In this document: piece by piece, positions 1 through 11,264 of the stretch
Position numbering within the stretch: the first letter of the stretch is position 1
Layout: the number at the start of each line of letters is the position of its first letter
Assembly: GCA_022457065.1 (NCBI GenBank)
Contig: JAJGBQ010000004.1
Coordinates: forward strand, 1,984,001 to 2,048,000
Direction: 5' to 3'
Length of the DNA: 64,000 nt
Source: Curvularia sp. ZM96
Lineage: Eukaryota > Ascomycota > Dothideomycetes > Pleosporales > Pleosporaceae
Notes under the pieces: generated by a model
What the model was told of the DNA's origin: nothing
Databases searched by the model: none
The model's input: the letters and a program-made list of their open reading frames with translations, nothing else
Made by a program: the position numbers and the translations under genes

Positions 1-490
1 AGCATCATCGGATACGCCATGCTGATCAGCGATTCCAACTCAAAAGTACACTATGCGGGCTGCTTTCTCGTTGCCATGGGCCTGTATGTCTGCGTCGGAT
101 TACCACTAGCCTGGCTTCCGACGAATCTGCCGCGGTATGGTAAGCGCACTACGGCTACGGGAATGCAACTTAGTATTGGAAACTGTGCGGGCATAATGAG
201 CGCTTTTGTAAGTCTCTTCTTTGCGGCCTGGTCGCAAAAGTCGCGTTCCTGAGCTAACGAGTCAATAGATTTACCCTACGGCCGATCGGCCCCGCTTCAT
301 CAAGGGCCACGGTATTACCATGGCCATGGTGGGTTTTGCATGCACATGCTACGTTATCCTGTGGTTTCATTTTAGCAGAGTGAATGCTAAGCGCGAGGGA
401 GGTGGAGAGCAGCATCTGGTGCAGGATATGAGTGACGAGGAGATTGCGGAAATGGGAGATGATAGTCCGAGGTTTAGATATACGATCTGA
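1..490 (+). CDS. MFS transporter, C-terminal part (ACS/allantoate permease type)
   Basis: The gene enters from the left edge, so only the last two exons are visible. The frame is open from base 1, and a 61-nt intron at 208-268 (gtaagt...caatag) joins a hydrophobic segment to a second exon reading IYPTADRPRFIKGHGITMA, a signature seen near the end of fungal anion:cation-symporter-family permeases (Dal5, Tna1, Seo1 relatives). One more membrane helix follows, then an acidic cytosolic tail ending in PRFRYTI. The substrate cannot be read from this part; organic anions such as allantoate, nicotinate or small peptides are typical of the family. It is the second such transporter in the window, with the other at 6913. 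Confidence 0.85.
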
Positions 491-856
491 GGGGTTGGGT
501 ATGGAAGAACGAGGGACATATATGGTGTTCACGGCGTTTTGAAGATGCTATGGGTACCTATGGTTTGGTGGTATCCTTATGATGAATGGTAGAATTGAGG
601 TTTGCTACTGTCTAAATTCATCGATGTTGTGACTCAGCTCTATTCGAATGTGCTTACTCTGTATTAATCTCTTGACTGTCATGTCATGAGAGGAGTGTCT
701 TTTCAAATGGGAAAGTCTGAGTTTCAACATAATACTATCTAGCTGGCGTTTTCTCAACAAGAGTAACTTGTACATAACTGAACTGAATGAACGCACATAG
801 AAACAACCAAGACTTACTACCCTCTTCGCAAACAGTATCGGCAAAAGAACCATCAC
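491..856. other. Gene-free interval between convergent genes
   Basis: This is 3' flanking DNA shared by the MFS gene and the GH16 gene, which converge here. I see no ORF with coding character. Confidence 0.6.
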
Positions 857-1963
857 TCACTTCTTCTGCCACCACCATAACCCAGCAATCTCCCAATACG
901 CCTCACGAAACGCCTCAGGATGATCCCTCACATATTCCTCACAAGTCTCCACCCCCGTCTTCTCCCGGCACGACTTCTCCCACTCCCTGCCCGCCCAATC
1001 TCCACAGAACGCAGTGTTAAACACGACCCTAAGATCTTTAAACCGCTGCTCAAAATCGCATCTCTCGCCACTAAACCGCGCCAGCGGCGGGCCCCAGTTT
1101 GCCGGATCAGGCACCTTAACTGTCTCATTCGCATGAGGGAAAAACTTATTGTAACCATCTGAATCGCGGGGGAAAAGCCACACATCAATACCATCAGACG
1201 TCCACTCAGTAGCGTAGATACCGCCAGACACGCTGTTGAACGATGTTCCATACGACGGAAGTTTGGATTCCGCGTTCCCAGCAACGAGTTGCGTATCGCC
1301 TCCCTGCTCCGGAGCTTGAATTGAACAGCCCATATTCTTACCCTGCCCTTCGGCATTCACATCGCAGTCGCTCGTTAGCATGGTGCCTGAGAAAGGAGAT
1401 GTGATGGCTCCATCACCACCATCACCAGTAACAATACTGCTGTTATCTACCACGCACCCGCTAGATGTATGCAGCGTAACTTTACTGCTCTCATCGTCAT
1501 TCACACCTTCCAGGATATCTATCTCTCCGCCTTCCGGCCACGTCTTGGACGCAGACACGAGCCAGAACGCGGGCCATACGCCGCACTGTGATGCGGGCAT
1601 GTGCCGTATATCAGCAATGAGTAGACCGTGGTTCCAGGTTTTCTTACTCTCGAGACGCACGGAAGCCTGGCCGGTAGAGTTGGCGTCTTTGCTTGTGGCG
1701 TCTACGCCTAGGTAGATGGACTGAGTGGTAGGTAGGTATCCGATTAGGCGCTGGGAGATGGCTGAGGAGAGGGATTGGTACTGGACGAAGCCGTGAGTAG
1801 GGTCGGGATCAGAGAAGAAGTCGAAAGCGGGAAAGAAGTTGTCGTAGGTTAGGTTGTCGGTGAGGGTGTATTGGGGGTTTGAGGTACTTTCGTTGGTTTG
1901 GGCGGTGCTTAAGAGGGCAAGGGAGAGGGTGGCTAGCACCGTGGAGAGATTTGAGGAGCGCAT
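857..1963 (-). CDS. Secreted GH16 family endo-beta-glucanase
   Basis: A single-exon gene of 368 residues. Residues 1-21 form a signal peptide (positive start, hydrophobic core, STAQ cleavage region), so the product is secreted. The catalytic motif GGEIDILEGVND at about 145-156 supplies the two acidic residues E147 and E152 around D149, the E-I-D-I-x-E pattern of glycoside hydrolase family 16 (endo-1,3(4)-beta-glucanase or laminarinase type). Trp and aromatic residues in GVWPAFWLVSA just upstream are typical of the substrate cleft. Several N-x-S/T sequons fit secretion. It probably cuts beta-1,3 or mixed-linkage glucan in its own cell wall or in plant and fungal polymers; the exact specificity cannot be read. 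The upstream ATG is the only one giving a clean signal peptide. Confidence 0.9.
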   Translation of the reverse strand: MRSSNLSTVLATLSLALLSTAQTNESTSNPQYTLTDNLTYDNFFPAFDFFSDPDPTHGFVQYQSLSSAISQRLIGYLPTTQSIYLGVDATSKDANSTGQASVRLESKKTWNHGLLIADIRHMPASQCGVWPAFWLVSASKTWPEGGEIDILEGVNDDESSKVTLHTSSGCVVDNSSIVTGDGGDGAITSPFSGTMLTSDCDVNAEGQGKNMGCSIQAPEQGGDTQLVAGNAESKLPSYGTSFNSVSGGIYATEWTSDGIDVWLFPRDSDGYNKFFPHANETVKVPDPANWGPPLARFSGERCDFEQRFKDLRVVFNTAFCGDWAGREWEKSCREKTGVETCEEYVRDHPEAFREAYWEIAGLWWWQKK

Positions 1964-2423
1964 TTATGTGTAGGCAGAGATGAGTCCTGGTGTTGATGTC
2001 GAGTTTCTGGTGCAGATGCCTGGATAAGTGTTGTGATGTACAGGAGCTAGATGTGGTTGCGATACTATTGTGTGAGCAAGTGACGGAATTGAATAGAATA
2101 TATGTCAGTTGGAAATGTGGTGAAAGAGACATTGTGCTGCAATAACACCGGGAGGTCATAGTTGCTATTGTGATTAGGAACCTGTAATAATTGTGTATCC
2201 AGCTTTCACTCTATTTATCCTTATGGTAGCGGGACTGGTGAATAAACTTCTGTACGCAACGTAAACTTGAGTACAGTGCTTGTAGATAGAGAAAATAAAG
2301 ATGATAGTTTGAAAGATAAATGATTGAGACTTTTTAATATGTTCACATCTGGCAGGCTGAACTTTCGACGATGTGTCAATCAGCCACTTCTCATGCTACC
2401 GTTTGTCTTGTCATACCTCCAAC
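1964..2423. other. Gene-free interval (GH16 promoter side)
   Basis: This holds the promoter and leader of the GH16 gene and the 3' flank of the quinolinate phosphoribosyltransferase gene, both on the minus strand. It is AT-rich around 2280-2345. No convincing ORF or repeat. Confidence 0.55.
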
Positions 2424-3479
2424 CTATACCACCGCACTCTCCCCACCACTCTTCTTACTCTTCGGCACAATCTTGAGCGAAAAGTCTACGTGTGGCACGC
2501 CCTGGTGTATACTACTTGTACTCACAATGTCAATATCCGCACAAACATATTTCTCGACATTGTGCTCTGTCAGTCCACCGCTGACCTCGACAAGGAACTG
2601 CTTCCTGTCACCCATTCCCCGGCCCCACTTATCTTTCAAATCCTTTGCAGCGACCTGCACGCCCTCGGGCGTGAAGTTATCCAGCATGACGATGTCAGCA
2701 CCCGCAGCAATCGCCTCGTCAGCCTCTTCAAAAGACTGACACTCAACTTCGACTTTGATGGCAAAGCCACCTGCGGCCTTGGCGGCTCTCACGGCATTAG
2801 TAATGCTTCCTGCAGCGACAATGTGATTGTCCTTTAGCATCGTCATAGCGCTCAGGTCAACGCGATGCGCATCCACGCCACCAACCAGCATGCCGTACTT
2901 TTCCACGAGGCGGAACCCAGGCGTAGTTTTGCGAGTCCCAGCGAGGATATTAGGGTATCCCGCGCCACGCAAAAGGGTAAGCAGCCGATTGCTCTTCGTA
3001 GCGATACCAGAGCAGCGAGCAAGCGTGTTGAGCGCCACACGCTCGCCCAGCAAAAGGTGGCGGACTGGGCCGCGGACTGTGGCGCAGTGCGTGATGGGCT
3101 TAAAGGAAGTGCCTTCTTTGACGTGCCACTCGACGCTGACAAGATGTCAAATCTTTAAACGAGAGCTAAGTATGATGGAGATAGACTCACGTGCAGCCCA
3201 GCTGTCGGAATACTTCGTCGAAAAATGGCACGCCGGCGACTATGCCCTGCTTCTTTGTCAGCCCAAAGAAGTATGAAATGCGCAAGCAATGAAAGAGAAA
3301 TATCGCACCTCACTCTTCCCGAGCAACTTGGCCTCCGACATTTCCTCTCCTACGACAAATCCTCCGTAATCGAAGCTCGGCGTGTCTTCCTCCAACCATT
3401 CCGAGACAAATCGCTTGTACGTTTGCGGCAGCAGATGCGCTACCGCGCCGTGTGCTGGAGCGCCTTCAACTTTTGCCAT
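2424..3479 (-). CDS. BNA6: Nicotinate-nucleotide pyrophosphorylase (quinolinate phosphoribosyltransferase)
   Basis: It converts quinolinate and PRPP to nicotinate mononucleotide, the step where the kynurenine route joins NAD synthesis. Three exons on the minus strand (3479-3309, 3246-3191, 3135-2424) give 312 residues, normal for the family. Visible signatures include GIVAGVPFFDEVFRQLGCT across exons 1-2, LLLGERVALNTLARCSGIAT, AGTRKTTPGFRLVEKYGMLVGG with PRPP and quinolinate contact residues, DNHI, and the C-terminal DIVMLDNFTPEGV and EVSGGLTEHNVEKY. The first intron uses a weak donor (gtgcga) chosen because it restores the conserved LGKS-GIVAG junction; a different donor would add a few residues. 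The start MAKVEGAPAHG follows the usual N-terminus; an upstream in-frame extension to 3638 lacks family character. Confidence 0.93.
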
Positions 3480-4088
3480 TGTAGAGATTCTAGTACGATA
3501 TGATTTTCTGAAAGGGAGATGACTCTTGTGGCTCTTTGTGTCTTGCTGGTGGGAGGCGAGTATCCGACAATGGACGTTGTCGGGATCTCCGTCGGAACGA
3601 GGCGCCGGCACTAAGCGGCCGCGCACCGGGCTCGTCATGTACGGAGCATCCGTTTGAAGATATTTCTACAGACGGTCGAACATCTTCTTTGCCTTTTTCG
3701 ACATTCAGCTCACGTGCTGGGGGTTCTATAGACAGACACAGTAGGATTTGCCTTTGAGAAACATTGGTCTGTCTTGGTTTGTAACTTAACAGTACTGTAC
3801 CACTTGGAGTGCATTCACATGACAGATTACCGACAGCTACGGCACAGAGTAAACATCAGGCACAAGTGAAGATTCCATCGTTTGATTCAAAGATCTCTAC
3901 ATCATTAGTCTAGACTTCTACAGACATTTGAAAAAAAAAGGAAAAGTCTATCACTGTTGAAGTTAGCTGCAACAGGCGCTTCTCCGCGAGCATAGAGGAC
4001 TAGCTAGGACACTTCAGAACGCGCATTGCTACGCTCAACAACCACCACTTACAAGGAAATCTATCCCGCAATCATAAACGACCACAGT
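3480..4088. other. Gene-free interval (BNA6 promoter)
   Basis: Upstream region of the minus-strand BNA6 gene and 3' flank of the next minus-strand ORF. Short ORFs here overlap the BNA6 leader and lack coding character. Nothing else seen. Confidence 0.5.
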
Positions 4089-4556
4089 TCAAGAAACCAC
4101 ACGTAATTGTCTCGGGGGATGTTCGAGGTCAGCACTCTCGAATTCACATACAATGCATTCGCATTCTCCTGTTGCCGAAGACCTAACATGAGCTATCCAT
4201 GTTTCAACATTGTCTTCCGCATCGTAATAATTCGTATGTGGCTCTGCTGAGTTTATGCGTTGTGCGCTCCACCCCGGTGGGCGACTGTCCTCGTTAGACG
4301 ACAGCTCATCGTCACCGTCGTAAGCATTAGCATCTTCGTCTACTCGGTCCTTGTCTGTCGTCAAAAAGTCATCTCCGTTGTCAATGAAGCCTAGGATCTT
4401 GTCAAGATTCTTCTTCTGCGCTTCACAGACGTGACAGTCATCGTTAGTAATTTTGCTTCGTGGCAAGTTGTCAGGGCATATGTCGTTGTGGTGCTGATGA
4501 GTCAGGGCAAGTCTGAGGTGTCCGCAGTGGTAGAATATAAAGTGTATGGTAGACAT
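4089..4556 (-). CDS. Hypothetical Cys/His-containing acidic protein
   Basis: A 155-residue ORF that I do not recognise. The N-terminal half has a possible metal site: C11-x-H13, C27 and a CxxC pair at C41/C44, followed by a very acidic middle (DNGDD...DKDRVDEDANAYDGDDE) and a C-terminal CECIVC. The acidic stretch and spaced Cys/His look like a real protein rather than a shadow frame, and no better ORF overlaps it. It ends 532 nt from the next minus-strand gene's start. No signal peptide or membrane segment is seen. A lineage-specific zinc-binding protein is possible, but no function can be assigned. Confidence 0.55.
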   Translation of the reverse strand: MSTIHFIFYHCGHLRLALTHQHHNDICPDNLPRSKITNDDCHVCEAQKKNLDKILGFIDNGDDFLTTDKDRVDEDANAYDGDDELSSNEDSRPPGWSAQRINSAEPHTNYYDAEDNVETWIAHVRSSATGECECIVCEFESADLEHPPRQLRVVS

Positions 4557-4704
4557 TGTGATGAGCTCGCTTGCGGGGGTTGGTTGTGAATCGATAGTTG
4601 CGAAGGTTTGAGTGGGTGGCCTTGGTTAGCAGAGATGAGTTTTAAAACTGGTATACTGTCTCACTCTTTCACTGTGTCGCCTCTGACGCATACAACACTG
4701 TTTG

Positions 4705-5370
4705 TTAGCTCCATGACCTAGCATCGTGCATTTCTGTGTCCATCACAAGTGAGACATCGGCCAGCTGCGTCAGACATTGTACTGTTGAGGCCGATACATG
4801 ACTTGCATCGTGCGCAAAATTACTCCAGAACCCACTAGTTAACCTTGTGGTGAATACGAAACCGACGTCTTCATGATCTGCAAGCCGGAGAATCAAATAT
4901 CGCTGCGGAGGTTCAGAGTACAGGACGGTCGCAAAGGATACAGTTTGACGGAGGAGTGGGAGGCATAAGGTATGACTTCTCGGAGAACCCAGCAGAAAGA
5001 GGCAGTAGGTAGTGGTGAAGTCACAACTAGGAACGTTGCCCATCGGAAGCCGGATGCTGGTGGACGAAAGAAAGCGGAGTATGCGTCCTGTCGTTAAATG
5101 CTGGGACTGGATATCGGCACAGCGATGGTGGATAACAATCTTGGCTTCCCCGGAAAATGTCCCGCATTCAGATGCAATGCATAGTCTTGGCGGAGTGAAC
5201 GCGACGGAGAACCAGATTCCTTGGCTATAGCAGTTGAAATTGGACAAGTCAACAAGGTTGTCCTTGGTGAGGATCACGTGACGGAGTAGCCGGAACCGAG
5301 GGTAATACAGCGCAATCAACACGAGACCTGTCATAGGAAAGGTGCCAAGTCCAAAGCCGTAATCGGCCAT
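4705..5370 (-). CDS. Hypothetical ORF, uncertain
   Basis: A 221-residue open frame with an ATG start and a hydrophobic first 30 residues (MADYGFGLGTFPMTGLVLIA) that could be a membrane anchor or signal. The rest is mixed, with several Cys and no motif I recognise. Codon choice is less biased than in neighbouring genes, so it may be a chance ORF. Confidence 0.3.
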   Translation of the reverse strand: MADYGFGLGTFPMTGLVLIALYYPRFRLLRHVILTKDNLVDLSNFNCYSQGIWFSVAFTPPRLCIASECGTFSGEAKIVIHHRCADIQSQHLTTGRILRFLSSTSIRLPMGNVPSCDFTTTYCLFLLGSPRSHTLCLPLLRQTVSFATVLYSEPPQRYLILRLADHEDVGFVFTTRLTSGFWSNFAHDASHVSASTVQCLTQLADVSLVMDTEMHDARSWS

Positions 5371-5966
5371 TCAAGCCACTGGAACCCACCAGTATGGCAC
5401 CGTCGTAGGTTGTGGGGTTGTGTCGCACTGCCTGCGTACTTGTGACAGAATGTGTGCGTGGCATCTCGCGCTAAGTGTGCTATGAGCGCCATCGACGCCT
5501 GGTTTTCGACAGCGCGCCACTTGTAGTAGCTAGGGGTTCCTGCATGCTGCTGCGTAAAGTATCCGAAAAGTCGGTTGTGGGCCAGGTACGGATGTTTTTG
5601 CGAAGATTGCTATGGCCATAGGTCGTGATTTGGGATAAAATAAGAACGTCGGGGGGTTTATGAATTAAATTTCAATGTCGGGCAATTTACGTTGCTGACT
5701 GTGCCCCGTACTTTGCAAAGGTTGATAGCCCAAGTGGAACGAGGCACTGATCAGCAACGAAAACTTCCCAAGCAGTCATGACACCTTGGCATTCGCTTTT
5801 TCGGACCCCTACAGTGTTGGACTCGCTCACTTAACCTTTACTATGCGCAACCAGCAATCCATACACGCCGGATACGGTGGCGGCTCAGTCGGCACCATGC
5901 ATTGCACTAGAAATTCCTGGATCCCAAGATATGGACTGCGCTGGCACCGGAGCATGTGGATGGCAT

Positions 5967-5997
5967 GCATGTACGGAGGTACATACTCCGTACATGC
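5967..5997. repeat. Perfect 12-bp inverted repeat (hairpin)
   Basis: GCATGTACGGAG and CTCCGTACATGC are exact reverse complements separated by a 7-nt spacer. The core TACGGAG/CTCCGTA reappears in the palindrome about 40 bp to the right. Confidence 0.85.
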
Positions 5998-6037
5998 GTA
6001 CTGTGTATGTAGGTATCTTACCAATGTCAGATGTACG

Positions 6038-6053
6038 TACGGAGTACTCCGTA
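6038..6053. repeat. Perfect 16-bp palindrome TACGGAGTACTCCGTA
   Basis: The sequence equals its own reverse complement and shares the TACGGAG core with the hairpin at 5967-5997. It may be a dimeric regulator site or a relic of a small inverted-repeat element. Confidence 0.85.
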
Positions 6054-6912
6054 GATAAGCACATAGATAGGACCGACTCGCCAACGGTTTGCGCATCTTC
6101 CTGGTTCTTTGTAGAGGGTATATGAATTTGCATAAACTAATACGCGCATGTGGAGCGGGCGCTCAATCCGTTCTGGGGCCCCCGAGATGGAGGGATCGCT
6201 TGCATCCTGCTAAAGAGCCTGTGGGTAAATTCAGCAAACAACGACACACCCCAACTCGAATCCAGGTGAGCCAATGGGAATGGTCGCCAAAATAGGAATT
6301 TGTCGTATTCTAGTAGCAACGTGTGTAAGCGTAGAAATGATGGTTTTTTGTCAACTGCCGAAACCGCCACCGTTGGGAGGAAGCCAACATGTCGTCCCGC
6401 TCAGCCAAGCACACGTTTGGACTCGACCACATCCAAGCCATGGCCGCCCGCCATCGGCGCACACTGCACGAGTCAACCCATGTTGCCAAGGCCCGCCCCG
6501 CACCCTGTCGGCCAAAGAGAGTGTCGCTCACTATAATGCTGGTCGGTGAAAGTTTCCTGTGTCGACTCGCTTGACTCCCCCCGCAGGGAGGGCATGTTGG
6601 GCCAACTTAAAGGAGACAAGGGCGCAGTGGAGCGGGCTTGGAGCTAAACATGGTCAAATTGCCTCCTTCTGAGAGCAGACCGTAAAGCCAACTGCCGACA
6701 CCCTTTTCCTGGTTCTTGTCCAACGCCTCAATCACGCCTCTTTGACCAAGAAGTCCGTCGGAATCGAGATCCGCCGTATGTTCTTATAGGGGCTGTGCTC
6801 TTCCCCAGATTCTTTCCCCAGACTCTTGGATAGTGCGGGGTGGCAATAGTTCGACAAGAGTTTCTCTGCTTCTGACTCTGGATTCTGGGCCGCGATATTT
6901 GCCTTCGACAAC

Positions 6913-8751
6913 ATGGCGCAACCGATAGGTGTTATGGACGAGCGCTCTCCTGCGGCGCTCGAAAAGGGTCACGATGTTCTTTGTATGGATCACTTGGCCC
7001 TGATGCGACAAAACACTAACAGAAATTTTCCAGACGACGAGGCGAACGGAAGCGATCGGTCCACAGAGGGTGACTTTACCTGGACAGTTGAAGAAGAAAC
7101 CAAGGTCCGACGCAAACTGGACCGCGTCATTGTGCCACTCACGACGTTTCTGTACTTGTTGTGTTTTCTCGACCGGTACGCCACGCGCTTTGGATTCATG
7201 ATACGGCTGCTGACCTGCGAACCAGAATCAATATTGGAAATGCGCGTATCCAGGGCATGGGTGCTGATCTAAAACTCAGCGTAGGTTACCGGTTCAACTG
7301 GGTCACTTCCATCTTCTACATTGTCTATATGTTTGTCGAGGTACCCAGCAACATTATTCTCAAGAAAATCGGACCCAAGTATTATCTGCCGCTCCTTGTG
7401 TGTGGATTCGGCATCGTCTCGCTCTGCACTGCGTTTGTGCACAACTTTGGGGGCTTGCTAGTCGCGAGAGCTTTCCTAGGAGTATTCGAAGGAGGCGTTA
7501 TGCCGTAAGTTTTCCGACGAGTCTTGCAATCTTCACACACTGAGTCTTTGTAGCGGTCTCGCCTTCTTTATTACTTGTTTCTACAAGCGCAACGAACTCC
7601 TTCTCCGCGTAGGCATCTATGTCTCGGCCGCCTCCATGGCTGGAGCTTTTGGTGGTTTGCTTGCCACTGGGTATGTATCACGCATTGCTCGGAACTATCG
7701 AATGGCAACTGACGCGTCAAAACAGCCTCGCCCGCATACCTCCATGGGGAGCATCTGGCATGGTTATCCACACGTGGCGCAATATCTTCTTCTTTGAGGG
7801 ACTTTTTACTGTACTTGTTGGACTTGCCGCTCCTTTCTTGATGCCTCGTAGCCCTGAACAGTGCTGGTTTTTGAACGAGCGCGAACGGATGATCGCCTCC
7901 AAGCGACTTGTCCTAAAGGGTGGAGCCGACGAGAACGAGAAGACTGAAGTGCACCACGTCAAGAGGGCCATGATGAACATCACCAACTACTTTTGCGCGA
8001 TGGGTTTCTTTTTCATCAACATTACTGTGCAGGGTATCTCACTTTTCATGGTAAGTTTGAATGTTCTCTGGGGAGAGCCACTTGCTGACAAGCCCATCAG
8101 CCAACTATTCTCTCCGACCTTGGCTGGAAATCTACAAAGGCACAGCTGTACTCTGTGCCTCCGTATGTATGCGCCTGCGTAATCGCTATTGGAGTCGCCT
8201 TTTTGTCGGACAAGACCAACCGTCGTGGTATCTACCTGGCCATCTTTACTCTCCCCGCTATTGCTGGCTTCTGCATCATGCGCTGGGCGACTGACCCGGA
8301 AACTCGCTATGGCGGTATCTTCCTGATTACCATTGGTGCCTTTCCTGGTGGCCCTGGATTCCTCGCATGGGCAGCAAACAACGCGGCAGGGCCTGCAATC
8401 AGATCGGTTTCCACTGCCTATGTTGTTACCCTTGGAACCGCTGGTGGTATTCTCGCAACTTGGTATGTCGCTCTGCTTGTTCTTCTTCGTACGGGATTGT
8501 ATCGAACTTGAAACTAACAAAACCGTAGGACATATACTTCCCATGATGCGCCACGCTACCCCATCGGCCACACAATCAACCTGTGCGGCCAGATTTGCGT
8601 CTGCATTCTCGCCATTTTCGGAATCTTTTACTGCAAGTGGGAGAATAAGCAGCGTGATTTGGGCAAGAGGGACCACCGTTTGGTGGGCAAGACGGCAGCG
8701 GAGATCAAGGACCTGGGATATCGGCATCCGGAATTCCGATACATCCACTAA
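6913..8751 (+). CDS. MFS transporter, ACS family (allantoate/nicotinate permease-like)
   Basis: Six exons (6913-7175, 7226-7504, 7554-7670, 7726-8050, 8101-8462, 8529-8751) encode 522 residues with the 12-helix pattern of the major facilitator superfamily. After an acidic cytosolic N-terminus, helix 1 ends FLYLLCFLDR-INIGNARIQGM, the hallmark of the anion:cation symporter family; later come FEGGVMPGLAFFITCFYKR and NNAAGPAIRSVSTAYV. The C-terminal region, TYTSHDAPRYPIGHTINL, and the tail ending GYRHPEFRYIH match Tna1/Dal5-like permeases. All introns are about 50-66 nt with good GT/AG ends. Likely substrates are organic anions such as nicotinate, allantoate or pantothenate; the sequence does not decide. 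It lies 3.4 kb from BNA6, which would fit nicotinate uptake, but that is only suggestive. Confidence 0.92.
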
Positions 8752-9418
8752 GCGTGAGGTGTTGTTGATGATGCTGGATGATCCATGGATACATAATCTC
8801 AACGCTCTCTGTCCAAGTTGTTTTCCTTTTGCTGAATATTAGCGTAATGGCATAACTAGGAGTACGGGAAATTTCAACCTTTCCTATTTCAAACGGTCGT
8901 GTTTTGCTGTGATGATGACTTTTCCCAAACTGACGTATTACAACATTCCTGGTTCTATTGGCTGGATCGATAAAGTGCATGACTGAGCAGAAATTCAACG
9001 TCAAGCAGTCATGGCGACGGCGTACGTAGGAAATGCGGCGCATGCACGTGCGTCATTGGCTCGTGCGGAAAAGAACGGCATGGCGCAATGTATGGCGGGG
9101 CACGGCGGGGCACGACAAAGGGAGAGAGTTCATCGCCCAAGATGCCATGGAGGACGAGGATGAGCAGAAAGTCGTGCAGCACCTCAATTGACGGAGTGCA
9201 GCCCATCAGTCTACAGTCGGCCCGCGAGTGCAGCGCGTCTGTACATGTCGGCGCCCTCCGTAAAATCGCCAGCGCTCTACTTGCTAACAATGGCACGCCC
9301 GCAAATCTTTTTGCAGGCCGCGGTGACTAACTCGGCCAAGTCCGCTTCTCCATGGGCAGATTGAAAACCCACCAGCCGCCCCGTTGCCTCCTCTTCTTCT
9401 GTTCCCCGTCTTTTCACG
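8752..9418. other. Gene-free interval (ADE12 promoter)
   Basis: It contains the MFS 3' end and the adenylosuccinate synthetase promoter. A short GC-rich direct repeat (two copies of GGCGGGGCACG) lies near 9093-9114, and the 60 nt before the ATG are pyrimidine-rich, as is usual for leaders of strongly expressed fungal genes. Confidence 0.5.
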
Positions 9419-10846
9419 ATGCCTGTCACCGTCGTCCTCGGCGCCCAATGGGGCGACGAAGGCAAGGGCAAACTCGCCGACATCCTCGCCCACGAGTCGC
9501 AAATCTGCTGCCGTGCCCAGGGCGGTAACAACGCCGGCCATACCATTGTCGCCCACGGTGTCACCTACGACTTCCATATCCTCCCCAGCGGTCTCGTCAA
9601 TCCCGGTTGTATCAATGTCATCGGAAGTGGCTGCGTTGTCCATGTGCCCAGCTTCTTCAAGGAACTCGAGGCGCTCGAAAAGCATGGCCTACACACCGAC
9701 GGCCGCATATTCATCTCGGACCGCGCCCATGTTGTCTTCGATGTCCACCAGATGGCTGACGGCCTCGAGGAGGTTGAGCTAGGCGGGGAGATGATTGGTG
9801 AGAATTCAATGGCTACACTGAAGAGTTTTACAGTGTGCTGATGGTGCGGCACAGGCACAACCAAGAAGGGCATCGGCCCAGCGTACAGCACAAAGATGAC
9901 GAGGAGCGGTCTCCGTATGTGCGATCTGTTTGACGAGGTCATCTTCGAGACAAAGCTCAGGAGGCTTGCCGGCGGATTCCAGAAGCGCTTTGGTGACCTT
10001 CTCAAGTACAATGTGGACGAGGAAATTGCCAGGTATAAGGTCAGCTACTCTACTAGTGTAAACGATGGTACACTGGCTAACGTTCGGCTCAGGGTTTCCG
10101 TGAGAGGCTCGCTCCATATGTCGTCGATCAGATCCCACTCCTTGCTTCGGCCAAAGAGAAGAACGCAAAGATCTTGGTCGAGGGCGCGAACGCGCTCATG
10201 CTGGATATCGACTATGGTACATACCCCTTTGTCACATCCTCGAACACAGGTCTTGGAGGCGTCATTACAGGTCTGAACCTGGGATGGCGGTCACTGACCG
10301 AAGTCATTGGCGTGGTCAAGGCCTACACCACCCGCGTCGGATCGTAGGTTGACATTCCCTCCACAAAATTACTCAATGCCTAACTTTAATAGTGGCCCTT
10401 TCCCTACCGAGCAGCTCAACGAGGTTGGCGACAAACTCCAAAAAGTAGGCCACGAAGTCGGTGTAACAACCGGCCGCAAGCGCCGCTGCGGTTGGCTCGA
10501 TCTGGTTGTCGTCAAGCACTCGCACGCCTGCAACGACTACACTGCCATTAACCTGACCAAGCTGGATGTTCTCGACGACTTTGCCGAGCTCAAGGTAGCC
10601 ACAGCATACTCATACAAGGGCCAGAAACTCGATGGCTTCCCCGCCAACCCCGAGATCCTTGCCGAAGTCGAAGTGCAGTACGACACGCTACCAGGCTGGC
10701 AGAAGCCGACGACTGGCGCCACCAGCTGGTACGACCTGCCTCACCAGGCGAGGAATTACATCGAATACATTGAGAAATTTATCGGTGTCAAGGTCAAATG
10801 GATTGGTGTCGGACCTGCGCGGGAACACATGATCACCAGGACATAG
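9419..10846 (+). CDS. ADE12: Adenylosuccinate synthetase
   Basis: It catalyses GTP-dependent joining of IMP and aspartate to adenylosuccinate, the first committed step to AMP. Four exons (9419-9797, 9855-10039, 10093-10343, 10393-10846) give 422 residues, normal for the family. The protein starts MPVTVVLGAQWGDEGKGK, the glycine-rich GTP/IMP loop with the catalytic Asp; GGNNAGHTIV follows, then GTTKKGIGPAYSTKMTRSG spanning intron 1, LVEGANALMLDIDYGTYPFVTSSNT, and GVTTGRKRRCGWLD, the Asp-binding loop. It ends KVKWIGVGPAREHMI. Every junction keeps the frame and conserved motifs, so the model is firm. Confidence 0.97.
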
Positions 10847-11264
10847 ATTGGGTGATAAAAAGGCATAATGCTAATGCCGACGAAACGAGAATGCTATTAG
10901 CACGGAAAATATGACGGAAATGAGGTTTCCTAGAAGATAGAGCTTAGACCAAATGCAGTCGTGCACACATGGTTGGCCAACTCTTGCTTTTGCACCATTT
11001 GCTCTGCGGAATGGCATTCGGGAGACGAAAAGCAAACTGCCGCGGATGTAACCCTTGTTCGGCGCGTCTTTGTGCTGCAAGTGACAAGGAGCCGTCGTGC
11101 GTCAACGACGTCATGGACTAGGAACGCCCGGCATAACCAATCAATACTCCTGGGGTAGCTTTCATAGCTCGCAAGGCTAAATAACATAAACAGGCCGTAT
11201 TTGGTACCTTGCGACAGTCTCCCAAACGACTCCGCATCTCTCTTCCAAGAGAATCGAAAGCACC
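10847..11264. other. Gene-free interval
   Basis: This is the spacer between two plus-strand genes: ADE12 3' flank and the promoter of the PEBP-like gene. No ORF, repeat or RNA gene recognised. Confidence 0.5.

Larger units (their letters stand above)
5371..6912. other. Gene-poor interval with palindromes
   Basis: About 1.5 kb without a convincing gene. It carries the palindrome cluster at 5967-6053 and, to the right, the promoter and leader of the MFS gene starting at 6913. Overlapping short ORFs on both strands at 5786-6560 mirror one another and have no family character. Confidence 0.5.

Noticed and set aside
5786..6133. Four overlapping short ORFs over the palindrome cluster
   Set aside because: The frames are mirror images created by the inverted repeats.
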